DNA of 64,000 nucleotides from JBCBEX01 sp038528235 (GTDB taxonomy: Bacteria; Bacteroidota; Rhodothermia; Rhodothermales; Rubricoccaceae), in assembly GCA_038528235.1 (NCBI GenBank), contig JBCBEX010000010.1, forward strand, positions 20,918 through 84,917. Direction: 5' to 3'. The notes beneath the pieces were generated by a model. It saw nothing but the letters and a program-made list of their open reading frames with translations, was not told the DNA's origin and did no database searches. Positions 36,487 to 46,061 of the stretch are shown in pieces. Made by a program: the position numbers and the translations under genes. Each line of letters begins with the position of its first letter. The stretch's first letter is position 1.

Positions 36487-36859
36487 GGTCGGACGGCTGT
36501 AGACGAGATGCGGTGCGCAGGACGCTGCGACCCTGCCTCGTCAGGGTCAACCCCTGTGCCACCTTGGTCTCTGCCCCCATGGAGCGCTCCTCCCTTGCCG
36601 GACTGTGCGCCGACGCACACCCAGCAGGCGGCTCCGCCCGATGGGAGGCCTTGTGCACTTGTCTGACACCAAGTCCGAAAGCATCGCTGCGGTTCGTCTC
36701 ATCCTTCGAGGCCGGACCTGAGTGTGAACGTATGCAAGTGTGAACGTGTGAAGGTGGTTCTCCTCGTTCACACGTTCATGCGTCTACACGTTCATGCGTC
36801 CACACGTTCATACCGCCACGCTGCAAGCGGAGTTGGCATGAGTCGATCCGTGCCGGTCC
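36487..36859. other. gene-free stretch with 16-bp repeats
   Basis: Between the permease start and the M24 peptidase stop, both on the minus strand, no reading frame with coding character was found. It should hold the permease promoter. The left part is GC-rich; the right part carries a set of direct and inverted 16-bp repeats (separate entry). Confidence 0.6.
36724..36818. repeat. 16-bp units in direct and inverted orientation
   Basis: On the right, CACGTTCATGCGTCTA (36771), CACGTTCATGCGTCCA (36787) and a changed third unit CACGTTCATACCGCCA (36803) follow each other at exact 16-bp steps. On the left, two units in the opposite sense (GTGAACGTATGCAAGT at 36724, GTGAACGTGTGAAGGT at 36740) keep the same step. 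Facing units pair into a hairpin (GTGAACGTGTGAA with TTCACACGTTCA, about 14-nt loop). Confidence 0.75.
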
Positions 36860-38251
36860 TCAGCGCGCGCCCATCTCGGACGCCTCGGGGATGGGCCGCA
36901 GCGGCCCCGTGTGCGACTGGCGCGGGACGAGGTGCAGTTCTGTCTGTCGCCCGTCGATGTACCACACGGCCTCGCCATCGAAAAAGGCGTCCTGTTCGAG
37001 CATGATGCGCACGGGCTGGTCGTCCCACGCGGGGATCGGCACGGCGGCGTTGAGCTCGATGGAGTGCGCCGTGTTGGCGTAGAGCGGATAGTCGCCCTTG
37101 CCCGGCACGCCACCCTGCTTGTCCCACATCCCGATGGCCGGGCCCGCGCCGTGGCCATGGTAGCCGAGCGGGTGCGTGTAGATCGTCGCGTCGATGCCTT
37201 CCCGCTCGGCCTGCGCGAGCGCGGCGGCGAGGATCTCGTTGCCCGTACGCCCCATGGCGAACTCGTCGGTGAGGATGTCTTGCAGCCGGTTGCCGACGGC
37301 GAGCGCGGCTTTCACGTCGTCTGGGGCGTCGGCCTCGCCGGGGCGCAGGACGTAGGCATGCTCCTGCGTGTCGGTGTTGAGGCCGAGGTAGGTGATCCCG
37401 AGGTCCACGTGCAGCAGGTCGCCGGGCTGGATGGTGGCGTTGCCGCTGCCCCAGTCGGAGAAGTCGCCGCTGCGGGGTCCGCTCTCGGCGCGCTGGACGG
37501 ACACGCTCGGGTGGAACCACGTCACGAGGTTGAGATCGCGGATGCGGTCGCGGTACCACCACTCGACATCCTCCACCGTCGTCACGCCGGGCGTGATGAC
37601 CTGCTCGGAGAAGCCCTCGGCGATGATCGCCTGCGCGATCTTGACGACCTGCGGGTAGACCGTCATCTCCTCCGGGATGCGCGTCTCCAACCAGCCAATC
37701 GAGAGCGCCTCGCCCGACACGATGCGGTCGCGGTGTGCCTCCGAGAGCGCTGCGTTCAGCCCATCGAATTCGGTCGCGGTGAGGCCGTCGGCGAGGGCAA
37801 ACGTCGTGGAGCGGTTGAGCGCGATGCGCTGCGGGTCGCGCTCGGCGATGAGCTCGGCGACACGCGCCCACTGGTCGGGCTGCGTATCAGGATCCCACGC
37901 CGCCGGGAAGGCCTCGCCGACGGCATAGCGCGCGATGGCGAGGCGTTCGACGCCCTCTTCTCCCCAGTCATAAAACAGGAGAATCGTCCGGCGACGCGCG
38001 TTGAGCCACGTCGCAGGCAGCATCGTCTTGAGCACCGGGTCCTCGTTGTACTCCCGCGCCACGAGCACCCACATGTCAATGCCCTCGCGCCGCATCAGCA
38101 TCGGCACGACGGTATCGAGGCGGCGCTCCAGCCAGGCGTCACGCACCTCGGCGCGCTCCCGCATCGAGAGGATCGCGGGGATCGGCTCCTGCGCCACCGC
38201 GTCGCGTGGGATCAGCAGCAGGACAGCGAGGACGAGCAGGACGCGGCGCAT
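36860..38251 (-). CDS. exported M24-family metallopeptidase
   Basis: 463 residues from the ATG at 38251. Signal peptide MRRVLLVLAVLLLIPRDAVA then Q. The N-terminal creatinase-like domain is followed by the pita-bread catalytic domain. Metal ligands are seen in GDLLHVDLGITYLGLNTDTQ (two Asp), HPLGYHGHGAGP (His), a Glu in SIELN and MLEQDAFFDGEAVW. Aminopeptidase P-like enzymes cleave Xaa-Pro bonds; here secretion to the periplasm is predicted. Alone in its transcription unit. Confidence 0.87.
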   Translation of the reverse strand: MRRVLLVLAVLLLIPRDAVAQEPIPAILSMRERAEVRDAWLERRLDTVVPMLMRREGIDMWVLVAREYNEDPVLKTMLPATWLNARRRTILLFYDWGEEGVERLAIARYAVGEAFPAAWDPDTQPDQWARVAELIAERDPQRIALNRSTTFALADGLTATEFDGLNAALSEAHRDRIVSGEALSIGWLETRIPEEMTVYPQVVKIAQAIIAEGFSEQVITPGVTTVEDVEWWYRDRIRDLNLVTWFHPSVSVQRAESGPRSGDFSDWGSGNATIQPGDLLHVDLGITYLGLNTDTQEHAYVLRPGEADAPDDVKAALAVGNRLQDILTDEFAMGRTGNEILAAALAQAEREGIDATIYTHPLGYHGHGAGPAIGMWDKQGGVPGKGDYPLYANTAHSIELNAAVPIPAWDDQPVRIMLEQDAFFDGEAVWYIDGRQTELHLVPRQSHTGPLRPIPEASEMGAR

Positions 38252-38326
38252 GGAAGTCGGGCACGGGCAAAACAGGACGAGGTCGCGCAACCTACGCCAC
38301 AGCGCCCTGTCTCAGGCACCGGCGTC

Positions 38327-39304
38327 TCAGGCGTCGGCGAGCATCTGTTCGCTCATCGTCCAGAGCCGCTCCGCGCCCTCGTCATTGCAGACGTGCGGGT
38401 CCACGCCGTAGTAGCGCGCCATCGGACTCGCCGGGTCGGTCGGCGCAGCGATGTCGCCGTCCTCGCAGTAGACGCCCGCCTTGCCGTCAAGGAGCGGCGA
38501 AGTAGCCGCCCACAGCGTCGTCGAGCAACCCTGCTCCGGCGACTTGAAGCCCTGCTTCGCGAGTTCGCTCGGCCCGCCGTCCTCGTCTAGCCAGCCCAGC
38601 GCGATCTGCTCCTCTTGGGAGAGGTGCCGCTGGAGCGGCGTGAAGATGCCGCCGGGGTGCACCGAGAACGCGAGGCCGCCGAACGGCTGCATCCGCCGCG
38701 ACAGCGCGTTGGCGAAGAGCGCGTTGGCCGACTTGGCCTGCCCGTACGCCTGCCACTTGTCGTAGGGGCTCACCTTGAAATGCACATCGTCCCAGCGGAT
38801 ATCGCCCATCTTGTGCGCCGCCGAGGAGAGCGCGACGACGCGGGGCTGCTCGGCTTGTTTGAGGAGCGGCATCAGCCCCAGCGTGAGCGCGAAGTGGCCC
38901 ATGTGGTTGATGCCGAACTGCGACTCCCACCCCGGTCCCACGCGTGCCTCGGGACACGCCATGATCCCGGCGTTGTTGATGAGCAGGTCGAGGTGCGGCA
39001 GCGTGTCGACCATCGACGCGGTGAAGCTGCGCACGGAGCCGAGGTCGGCCAGGTCGAGCGGCGCGGTCTGCACGGTGCCCTCAATCTCAGCGAGGCTCGC
39101 GGCGGCCTTCTCGGGCGAGCGGACCGGGACGATCACCCGCGCGCCCTTTGCGGCGAGCGCCCGCGTCGTCTCCAGGCCGATACCGCTATAGCCGCCCGTC
39201 ACAACGGCGATCACGCCGGACAGGTCATGGTCCGCGAGCACCTCAGCGCCCGTCGAGTGCCGGTCGAAGCCGGAGTGAGTGGGGACTTGGTCTGCGAGCG
39301 CCAT
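38327..39304 (-). CDS. short-chain dehydrogenase/reductase (retinol dehydrogenase-like)
   Basis: 325 residues. Rossmann cofactor motif VVTGGYSGIGLETT, NNAG at LLINNAGIMAC, catalytic Ser in VVALSSAAHKM, and YGQAKSAN (YxxxK). The preference is likely NADP(H), because an Arg follows in VRSPEKAA. The long C-terminal part (VHPGGIFTPLQRHLSQEEQ...) resembles the WW-domain oxidoreductase/retinol dehydrogenase branch. Substrate not predictable. Confidence 0.88.
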   Translation of the reverse strand: MALADQVPTHSGFDRHSTGAEVLADHDLSGVIAVVTGGYSGIGLETTRALAAKGARVIVPVRSPEKAAASLAEIEGTVQTAPLDLADLGSVRSFTASMVDTLPHLDLLINNAGIMACPEARVGPGWESQFGINHMGHFALTLGLMPLLKQAEQPRVVALSSAAHKMGDIRWDDVHFKVSPYDKWQAYGQAKSANALFANALSRRMQPFGGLAFSVHPGGIFTPLQRHLSQEEQIALGWLDEDGGPSELAKQGFKSPEQGCSTTLWAATSPLLDGKAGVYCEDGDIAAPTDPASPMARYYGVDPHVCNDEGAERLWTMSEQMLADA

Positions 39305-39396
39305 GTCGTTTCTGTGTATGGGTTTGAAAGACGTTGCTGCCTACAGAAACGCCTCGCGCCGACGCGGTTCCTTCCGCACCCAGCACAGGGCCGGGC

Positions 39397-41631
39397 TTAA
39401 CGCACCGTAAACGTCGCCTCCTGGTCGCCGACCATCACCTTGAAGTCGCCGGGCTCGACGACCCACTGGAGGTCGGTGCCGACGAACGCGAGAGCGTCGC
39501 GGCCGAGGGTGACCGTGACAACGCGGCTCTCGCCGGGGGCGAGGGCGATTTTCTCGAACCCGCGCAGCTGCTTCACGGCGGGCGTGACCGAAGCCACGAG
39601 GTCGCCGACGTACCACAGCACGACCTCCTCGCCGTCGCGGTCGCCGGTGTTGGTGACGGTCACGGACACGGTCACCTCGTCATCGGCACTCATTTCTGTC
39701 GCGGAGAGCGTGAGGGCGCTGTAGGCGAACGTGGTGTAGCTCAGGCCGTGGCCGAACTCGTACTGCGGGTGGTAGGTCGGCTCGTCCTTGTTGTTGACGA
39801 ACTCCTCGCCGGGCGTGCGGTCGTAGAACAGCAGCGACCCTGTGTAGCGCGGATACGTGAAGGGCAGCTTGCCGCTCGGGTTGACGTCACCGTAGAGCAC
39901 ATCGGCGAGGGCGTTGGCCCCGAACGTGCCGGGCTGGTAGCCGAGCACGACGGCCTCGGCGACGGCATCGGCCTCGCGGATGATGCGCGGGCGGTTCTGC
40001 ACCAGCACCAACACCACGGGCGTCCCCGTCTCCGCGACGGCCTCGACGAGCCGCGTCTGGGCCTCAGGCAGCCGGAGGTCGAAGATGGTCCCGATCTGCT
40101 CGACAGACGGCTGCTCGGCGAGAGCGATGACCGCCACGTCCGCCTCGCCCGCCGCCTCGACGGCCGCGGCGATGTCGACCTCCTCCTCGAACGTGGCGCC
40201 GGGAACGTAGGTGATCCGCTCTGCACTGGCTTCGGCCTGCATCGCTTCGAGGAGGTTCAACGTGGCGTCGGGGATCAGGTCCTCGTCCCGCCCCTGCCAG
40301 GAGTAGGTCCAGGAGCCGTGGAGGACCGTGAGCGAGGTCGCGCCAGGCCCGGTGAGCAGCACGCGCGCGTCGCGGGCGAGCGGAAGCACATCGTCCTCGT
40401 TCTTGAGCAGCGTGATGGCCTCCTGCGCCGCCCGGAGGCTCGCCACCTTCGTCGCCTCGCTGCCGACCTCAGCCGTGAGATCGGCGTCCGGATACGGGTC
40501 GTCGAAGAGGCCCAAGTTCACCTTCAGCGTGAGGATGCGGCGCACGGCCTCGTCGATGCGCGCCATCGGGACGGCCCCTTCCTCGACGAGTTCGGCCAGC
40601 GTGTCTCCGAAGTCGAGCGAGAGCGGCACCATGTTCATGTCGATGCCTGCCAGGATCGCCATGCGGACGGCGTCCTTCTGCGTGGCCGCGACGCGGTGGA
40701 CGGTGCGCAGCTTGCCGACATCGTCCCAGTCGGTGACAGCGACGCCCTCGAAGCCGAGTTCATCGCGCAAGAGCTTCGTCACGAGGTCGTGGCTGGCGTG
40801 GGTGGGCTCGCCGTTGATCTCGCCCGAGTTGATCATCATGCTAGACACGCCCGCGTCGATGGCCTCCTGGAACGGCGGGAGGAACGACTCGCGGAGGATG
40901 CGCTCGGGGATCCACGCCGGGGTGCGGTCCATGCCCGTGAGCGGGATGCCGTAGCCGAGGAAGTGCTTCGCCGTCGAGGCGACACGGCCCTGCGCCGCGA
41001 GGTCGTCGCCCTGCAAGCCCTCGACGGTCGCCTTGCCGAGTTCGGCGACGAGATAGGGGTCCTCGCCGTAGGTCTCGAAGAAGCGCGACCAGAGCGGCTG
41101 CCGCACCACATCGAAGACGGGCGCGTAGTTCCAGTTGATGCCCGAGGCGCGCAGCTCGACGGCCGTAATCTCGGCGCCGCGCCGGACGAGCTCGGGGTCC
41201 CACGTCGCCGCCATCGCGATGTTATGGGGGAAGATCACGCCACCGGCGAGGTAGTTGTGCCCGTGCACGGCGTCGATGCCGAAGAGGAGCGGGATGCCGA
41301 GCCGCGTCTGCTCGCCGGCGACCTCCTGCACGCTGCGGACGACCGTCTGCCACTCCTCCAGCGTGAACGTTCGCGTGTTGAGCAGCGCCCCGACGTGGCC
41401 CTCGACGAGCACCTCCTGCACCTTCGCCGGGTCGAGTTCATCGTCGGTCATGACCATCCCGAGTTCGAGCAGCGTCATCTGCCCGATTTTCTCCGCCAGC
41501 GTCATCTGCTCCAGCAGCCCCTCGACCTGCTCCGCCACGCCAGACTGCGCACGGAGGTCAACAGCGCTACACGTTAGAACAAGACCGAGAAGCAGGGTTT
41601 GGGCGAGCGCGCGACGCAGCAGGCGGGGCAT
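39397..41631 (-). CDS. secreted glycoside hydrolase family 3 beta-glucosidase-like
   Basis: 744 residues. Signal peptide up to VDLRAQ. GH3 N-terminal barrel: EKIGQMTLLELG, GIPLLFGIDAVHGHNYLAGG, STAKHFLGYGIPLTGMDR and the nucleophile block GFEGVAVTDWDDV (Asp in VTDW). Then the second domain (ITLLKNEDDVLPLARD) and a fibronectin-III-like end (YPQYEFGHGLSYT-like; VTVTNTGDRDGEEVV). Length and order match BglX-like enzymes. Periplasmic or secreted, acting on beta-linked gluco-oligosaccharides. Confidence 0.92.
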   Translation of the reverse strand: MPRLLRRALAQTLLLGLVLTCSAVDLRAQSGVAEQVEGLLEQMTLAEKIGQMTLLELGMVMTDDELDPAKVQEVLVEGHVGALLNTRTFTLEEWQTVVRSVQEVAGEQTRLGIPLLFGIDAVHGHNYLAGGVIFPHNIAMAATWDPELVRRGAEITAVELRASGINWNYAPVFDVVRQPLWSRFFETYGEDPYLVAELGKATVEGLQGDDLAAQGRVASTAKHFLGYGIPLTGMDRTPAWIPERILRESFLPPFQEAIDAGVSSMMINSGEINGEPTHASHDLVTKLLRDELGFEGVAVTDWDDVGKLRTVHRVAATQKDAVRMAILAGIDMNMVPLSLDFGDTLAELVEEGAVPMARIDEAVRRILTLKVNLGLFDDPYPDADLTAEVGSEATKVASLRAAQEAITLLKNEDDVLPLARDARVLLTGPGATSLTVLHGSWTYSWQGRDEDLIPDATLNLLEAMQAEASAERITYVPGATFEEEVDIAAAVEAAGEADVAVIALAEQPSVEQIGTIFDLRLPEAQTRLVEAVAETGTPVVLVLVQNRPRIIREADAVAEAVVLGYQPGTFGANALADVLYGDVNPSGKLPFTYPRYTGSLLFYDRTPGEEFVNNKDEPTYHPQYEFGHGLSYTTFAYSALTLSATEMSADDEVTVSVTVTNTGDRDGEEVVLWYVGDLVASVTPAVKQLRGFEKIALAPGESRVVTVTLGRDALAFVGTDLQWVVEPGDFKVMVGDQEATFTVR

Positions 41632-41729
41632 GGCTGGGGGAGCGATGGGTCGGGACGGGTGATACGGTCAGTATAACCGACGGACCGACCTCGACTCGCT
41701 CCCCTGCTCGGCCAGCCGAGCCTCGCCAC

Positions 41730-43058
41730 TCACTGCGTCGAGCGGACGTAGCTGAGCACCGGGTCCTCGCCCGCCAGGAAGTCGGCGAAGCGCGGGACGA
41801 GCGTACGGTCGGGCCGGATGGTCGTGGGGTCGCCGTTCATGTAGCCGAAGAACGCCGTCGAATGGGCGACGACCTGACCGGAGTGTGGTAGGCGGAACAC
41901 CTTGACCTCGCCGAAATGGTTGGGTGCGCCGCCGGTGGGCGTGCCCACGAACTCGGCACCCGTCATCAGGCGGAAGTCCATCGCGTTGATGACCGCCGAG
42001 GAGAACGTCTGCTCCGAGAGCGCCACCACAATGCGCTGCGGCCGTACGCCCTCCGGCAGCGCCGCGATGCGCTGCGCCAGCCGCGTCCCCTGCGGCGAAC
42101 TCCCCCCACTGTTGGCCCGCAGGTCGACAACGAGCGTCTCAAAATCGCCCGTGGCGAGCCGCTCCACGACGCGATCGGCGAACGCCTCGAACGACGCGTA
42201 GGCGTCCGCCTCGGCTGCGTCGCCGAAGCGCGTCTCTAGTTCGCGGCCCCAGCATGAGCTGTACTGGAAGACGTAGACCCCATCGTCGAACGCGAGGTCG
42301 CGGAACGCCAGCGCGGGGTCCTCCTCGCCGTGGTTGATCCACGTCGGATGCGCGATCTCTTCGGAGAGATAGACGAGGCGGTCCACATCGGCCTGTCCCG
42401 GAATCGGCTCGATGGTCACAGCCTGAGCCTGCCCGTCTCGATTGATGAGGTCCAGCGTGACCCCGTCGTCCACGTCGGCGCCGAGGTAACGATGGAGCTC
42501 GGCGTAGCGCAGGAAGACGGGGAAGCGCTTCAGGGCGAACTGGGGCCGTCCGGCGGCCACGAATCGGGCGATCTGAGGCTGCAGCGCCTCCAGGGTCTTG
42601 TCCTCGATGGCGACCAGACGCGCTCCAAGGAGGGCCTGATACTCGGGGTACGCGCCCGTGATGAAGACGCCCTCCTCGAACATCGCGAACTCGAAGGGCA
42701 GCAGGTTCTCGAAGTCGAAAGCGTCGAGGAAGGTCGCGTTCGTGTGCGGGTCACCGAGCAGCGCGACGGCCGCGCGCAACCGCACCGAGATGTCCATGTC
42801 GGACAGGACGGCGAGGCTGTCGCGCACGGCTGCGAGCGCGGCTTCGAACGTCTCGCGCGGGGTGACGGCGTAGAGGTCGGGGTGCCGCGCTTCGAGCGTC
42901 TCCTGCAGGACGTGAAGGTCGTTGAGGTGGCCCGCGATCCGGACCGAGTCGGGGGCCGTGTTGGTCTGGTGCGTAGCACCGTTGGCCAGCGTTCGGGCCT
43001 GGAGCGGCGTGAGACCCAGCAGGGTCAGGAGCACTAGGAGAAAACGGATCGGCATCAT
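41730..43058 (-). CDS. exported S41-like peptidase
   Basis: 442 residues; two adjacent ATGs (43058, 43055) can start it. Signal peptide RFLLVLLTLLGLTPLQA. The C-terminal half carries the tail-specific protease core: TLVVDLRANSGGSSPQGTRL and VVALSEQTFSSAVINAMDFR, with the nucleophile serine in TFSSAV, and TGAEFVGTPTGGAPNHFGEV. There is no PDZ domain of clear shape. Periplasmic hydrolysis of peptides is expected. Confidence 0.82.
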   Translation of the reverse strand: MMPIRFLLVLLTLLGLTPLQARTLANGATHQTNTAPDSVRIAGHLNDLHVLQETLEARHPDLYAVTPRETFEAALAAVRDSLAVLSDMDISVRLRAAVALLGDPHTNATFLDAFDFENLLPFEFAMFEEGVFITGAYPEYQALLGARLVAIEDKTLEALQPQIARFVAAGRPQFALKRFPVFLRYAELHRYLGADVDDGVTLDLINRDGQAQAVTIEPIPGQADVDRLVYLSEEIAHPTWINHGEEDPALAFRDLAFDDGVYVFQYSSCWGRELETRFGDAAEADAYASFEAFADRVVERLATGDFETLVVDLRANSGGSSPQGTRLAQRIAALPEGVRPQRIVVALSEQTFSSAVINAMDFRLMTGAEFVGTPTGGAPNHFGEVKVFRLPHSGQVVAHSTAFFGYMNGDPTTIRPDRTLVPRFADFLAGEDPVLSYVRSTQ

Positions 43059-43172
43059 GCGCGAGTAGGCTTTAGGAACCAGCGGCGGCTCGTACGGAAC
43101 GAGAGGCGAAGATCGAAACCCCGGCGCTTTCCTCCGATCCCAATTCCCGTTGCCTTGCTCAGGTCAACCCGC

Positions 43173-44060
43173 TCAGGATGCCAAGGCGAGCGTGTCCTCG
43201 GGCTGGCGTAGGTGCTCGCAGAGGAACTCGGCGAGGACGCGCGCGGCGTCGGAGTCGGACTTCGCGCTCTGGTAGAGGCCAATCCGCGCGGCCCCGATCT
43301 CTGGGAAGCCCTCGGCTTCGCCCAGGATGCGAAACTCGGGCAGCACGGCGCTCTTCGGGAGCCAGCCGACGCCGAGCCCGGCACGTACGGCCGACTGGAC
43401 GGCGGCAAGGCTACCGCTGCTGAAGACGACCTGCCACGGCCGGCCGCTCGCCTCCAGCCGCCGCAGCGACCCGTCCCGCAACGAGCAGCCCGTCGTGAGC
43501 GGCTCCGTCACGATGGAGACGGGGTCGGACGTTGCGCCCTCGAAGAGCGGACTGCACGCCCAGACGTACGGCTCGTGCCACAGCGTCTCGATGTCCCCGC
43601 TCGCGTAGCTCGCATTCGCCACGGCGAGGCACAGCTCGCCTGTCTCGATGCGGCGGGCGAGGTCGGCACTCGTGGAGACGACCAGTTCCAGGTGGATCTT
43701 CGTGCAGAGCGCGCCGAACTTCGTGAGCAGGTCCACGAGCGGGCCGAGCGCGACCTCCTCGAAGATGCCGATGCGCACGTTGCCCTCGGCCTCGACGGCG
43801 GCGAATTTGCGCACCGCCTGCTCGTTGAGGTCGAGGATGCGCCGGGCGTAGTCGTGCAGGAGCGCGCCCGCCTCGGTGAGCGTGGTCTGGCGGCCCCGGC
43901 GGGTGAGCAGCGCCGTGCCGAGTTGCTCTTCGAGCCGCTTCATCTGCATGCTCACGGCGGGCTGCGTGCGGTGGAGCAGCGCGGCGGCCTTGGTGAAGCT
44001 CCCGCAGTCGGCGATGGTGACGAAGGTGCGGAGGTGATCCGTGGGGAGGTCAAAGGTCAT
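43173..44060 (-). CDS. LysR-family transcriptional regulator
   Basis: 295 residues from the ATG at 44060. The winged helix-turn-helix is DHLRTFVTIADCGSFTKAAA ... RTQPAVSMQMKRLEEQLGTA, followed by a co-inducer domain (GNVRIGIFEEVALGPLVDLL; AVQSAVRAGLGVGWLPKSAV). It is divergent from an EamA-family exporter gene across 115 nt, the classic arrangement where a LysR protein controls its neighbour and itself. Confidence 0.93.
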   Translation of the reverse strand: MTFDLPTDHLRTFVTIADCGSFTKAAALLHRTQPAVSMQMKRLEEQLGTALLTRRGRQTTLTEAGALLHDYARRILDLNEQAVRKFAAVEAEGNVRIGIFEEVALGPLVDLLTKFGALCTKIHLELVVSTSADLARRIETGELCLAVANASYASGDIETLWHEPYVWACSPLFEGATSDPVSIVTEPLTTGCSLRDGSLRRLEASGRPWQVVFSSGSLAAVQSAVRAGLGVGWLPKSAVLPEFRILGEAEGFPEIGAARIGLYQSAKSDSDAARVLAEFLCEHLRQPEDTLALAS

Positions 44061-44077
44061 AAGGATCAATGATGATC

Positions 44078-44107
44078 GCGATAAAAACAATCAATGGACC
44101 TTATCGC
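44078..44107. promoter_or_regulatory. candidate LysR binding site between lysR and eamA
   Basis: GCGATAA (44078-44084) and TTATCGC (44101-44107) are perfect inverted 7-mers 16 nt apart in the divergent promoter gap. Size and position fit a LysR-type operator, though the spacing is longer than the common T-N11-A form. Confidence 0.4.
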
Positions 44108-44175
44108 AGGACGTAGCATGCCACGCTTTGGTTTCACTTCGCCGCCCCTCTCCGCTCCCACGTCCGAAGATTGCC

Positions 44176-45258
44176 ATGCCGACCCCCTCTGACCGTTCGC
44201 ACCTGGTCTACCGCACCGTTGCCGCGTTCGCGGCGGTCTACCTCATCTGGGGCTCGACGTACCTCGCGATCCGCGTCGCCATCGACACGATTCCGCCGCT
44301 GCTGATGATCGGCTCGCGCTTCGCCGTGGCTGGGCTGGTGTTGCTTGCGTGGCTGCGGCTGCGCGGCGAGGCACTGCCGCCCGTGCGACAGCGGTGGGGG
44401 GCAGCGGGCATCGGCTGCATGCTGCTGGGCTTGGGCACGGGCAGCGTGGCGTGGGCGCAGCAATACGTCACCTCCGGCATGGCCGCGCTCCTCGTCACGA
44501 CTGTGCCGCTCTTCATGGTCGCGCTCGACTGGCTCTGGAAACGGTCCGTGCGCCCGACCTGGCGTACCGTACTCGGCCTCGCGCTCGGCGGCCTCGGCAT
44601 CGTGCTGTTGGTCGATCCACGCACGCTCTCCGACGCGAACCACCCGCTCGTCCCGATGCTCGTCATCCTGATGGGTGCGTTCTCGTGGTCGGTTGGCTCC
44701 GTCCATGCGCGGACGGCGGACTTGCCGAAGAACGTGTTCATGTCCACGGCGCTGCAAATGGCCGGCGGCGGCGGCGGCCTCGTGCTCGTCGGGCTACTCC
44801 TCGGCGAGGGGCGCGCCCTCGACATCGCGGCGGTCACGCAGGCGTCGTTTCTGGGGTGGGCCTACCTCGTCGTGTTCGGCTCGTTTATCGGCTTCGGCGC
44901 GTACGTCTGGCTGCTGCAGAACGTGGCCCCGGCGAAAGTCGCGACCTACGCCTACGTCAATCCGGTCGTAGCGGTGGTGCTCGGCTGGGCGCTGTTGGAC
45001 GAGGCGGTCAGTGGGCTGATGCTCGTCGCCATCGTGGTGCTGGTGCTGGCCGTGGTGCTCATCACGCTGCCGGGCGCCACCGCCAAGCGGTCCACCGCGG
45101 AGGCGCCCCCTGACGCACGTTCGCTCTCTGCATCCCTTTCGTCCGACCCCACCCCACCGCTCGCCGAGTCGCACTGCGAGGCACCGGCTTCACCAAAGCT
45201 TGCCTCGACCGAGCGGTGCGCCCCCATGCTCCGGGTGGCACCCGCAGTCGCCGACTGA
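44176..45258 (+). CDS. EamA/DMT-superfamily transporter (YedA-like)
   Basis: 360 residues from the ATG at 44176. Ten membrane helices in two EamA repeats, beginning AAVYLIWGSTYLAIRVAIDT with later QQYVTSGMAALLVTTVPLFM. The second repeat contains FGAYVWLLQNVAPAKVATYA and YVNPVVAVVLGWALLDE. Likely exports small metabolites such as amino acids. A ~50-residue polar C-terminal tail (STAEAPPDARS...) is not part of the fold and contains DNA sequence shared with the tail of another gene in the window (see finding). Confidence 0.9.
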   Translation: MPTPSDRSHLVYRTVAAFAAVYLIWGSTYLAIRVAIDTIPPLLMIGSRFAVAGLVLLAWLRLRGEALPPVRQRWGAAGIGCMLLGLGTGSVAWAQQYVTSGMAALLVTTVPLFMVALDWLWKRSVRPTWRTVLGLALGGLGIVLLVDPRTLSDANHPLVPMLVILMGAFSWSVGSVHARTADLPKNVFMSTALQMAGGGGGLVLVGLLLGEGRALDIAAVTQASFLGWAYLVVFGSFIGFGAYVWLLQNVAPAKVATYAYVNPVVAVVLGWALLDEAVSGLMLVAIVVLVLAVVLITLPGATAKRSTAEAPPDARSLSASLSSDPTPPLAESHCEAPASPKLASTERCAPMLRVAPAVAD

Positions 45259-45281
45259 TCGCGTACCCCTCGGCGGCTGCC

Positions 45282-46061
45282 TCAAGAGCCCAGATGTTTC
45301 CTCAGGAAGGCCACGGTCTCCATGATTGCGCGCTCGGAAACCTCCTGAACGGCAGGCAACACGTCGTCTCGGTACTTGTCCGTCAAGGTCGGATGGCTGT
45401 CGATGCCTTCCAGGAACGATGGCGGCCCCTCGGCAGACGGAATCTGACAGCGAATGCTCGATATCCGTTCCTCTGGGCAGGTCGTGTCGGCCCCGTACCG
45501 CAGGACCAGCACCGGGGTGTCCGACTGCGCAGCCGCCTGGACATCAGCGGGGTCCATCCCTAGATCCTTCTTGGCTCGCTCGCGCCCCAACGGAAAAGGC
45601 AGGCTGGGCTGGGCTGCCACGCCCGCCGCGACGGCGGGGTGCGCGATCGTCGCCAGGACGATGCCGCCGGTCAGGCACATACCCACCACACCAACGCCGA
45701 GGTCGCCCGGCGACTGTTCCCAGATCTCTGAGGCGAGGCCCCGGACCCAAGCCACGACGGGGCTGGTCTTCCCTACGCGGAGGAGGTGGAACTCGCGCCG
45801 CACGCAGTACGAGGCGCGCAATCCGCCGATTTTGCCTGGGAGAACCTGCCCCACCTGTCCGTAGAGGACGGGGGCATGGACAGTGAACTGCTCGCTCAGG
45901 CGCAAAGCGAGGCGGATGAAGTGCTCGGCGAATCCGTCCAGCTCGTGCATGAGGATCACAGGAGGGCCGCTGCCCCCCGACCACACCGGGTACGAGATCT
46001 TGGCGAACGTCTTTTCGGCTTCGGTGAACCGAGTTCGGAAGTCCGTGACCGTGTCTGACAT
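45282..46061 (-). CDS. dienelactone hydrolase-like protein
   Basis: 259 residues. Alpha/beta-hydrolase with the dienelactone hydrolase triad: nucleophile Cys in GVVGMCLTGGIVL, Asp in LVLRYGADTTCPEER and His in GIDSHPTLTDKY, with the acidic partner in VILMHELDGF. No signal peptide, so cytoplasmic. The usual substrates are dienelactones of aromatic breakdown, but many homologs have other esters. It is convergent with the EamA gene (23 nt between stops). Confidence 0.85.
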   Translation of the reverse strand: MSDTVTDFRTRFTEAEKTFAKISYPVWSGGSGPPVILMHELDGFAEHFIRLALRLSEQFTVHAPVLYGQVGQVLPGKIGGLRASYCVRREFHLLRVGKTSPVVAWVRGLASEIWEQSPGDLGVGVVGMCLTGGIVLATIAHPAVAAGVAAQPSLPFPLGRERAKKDLGMDPADVQAAAQSDTPVLVLRYGADTTCPEERISSIRCQIPSAEGPPSFLEGIDSHPTLTDKYRDDVLPAVQEVSERAIMETVAFLRKHLGS

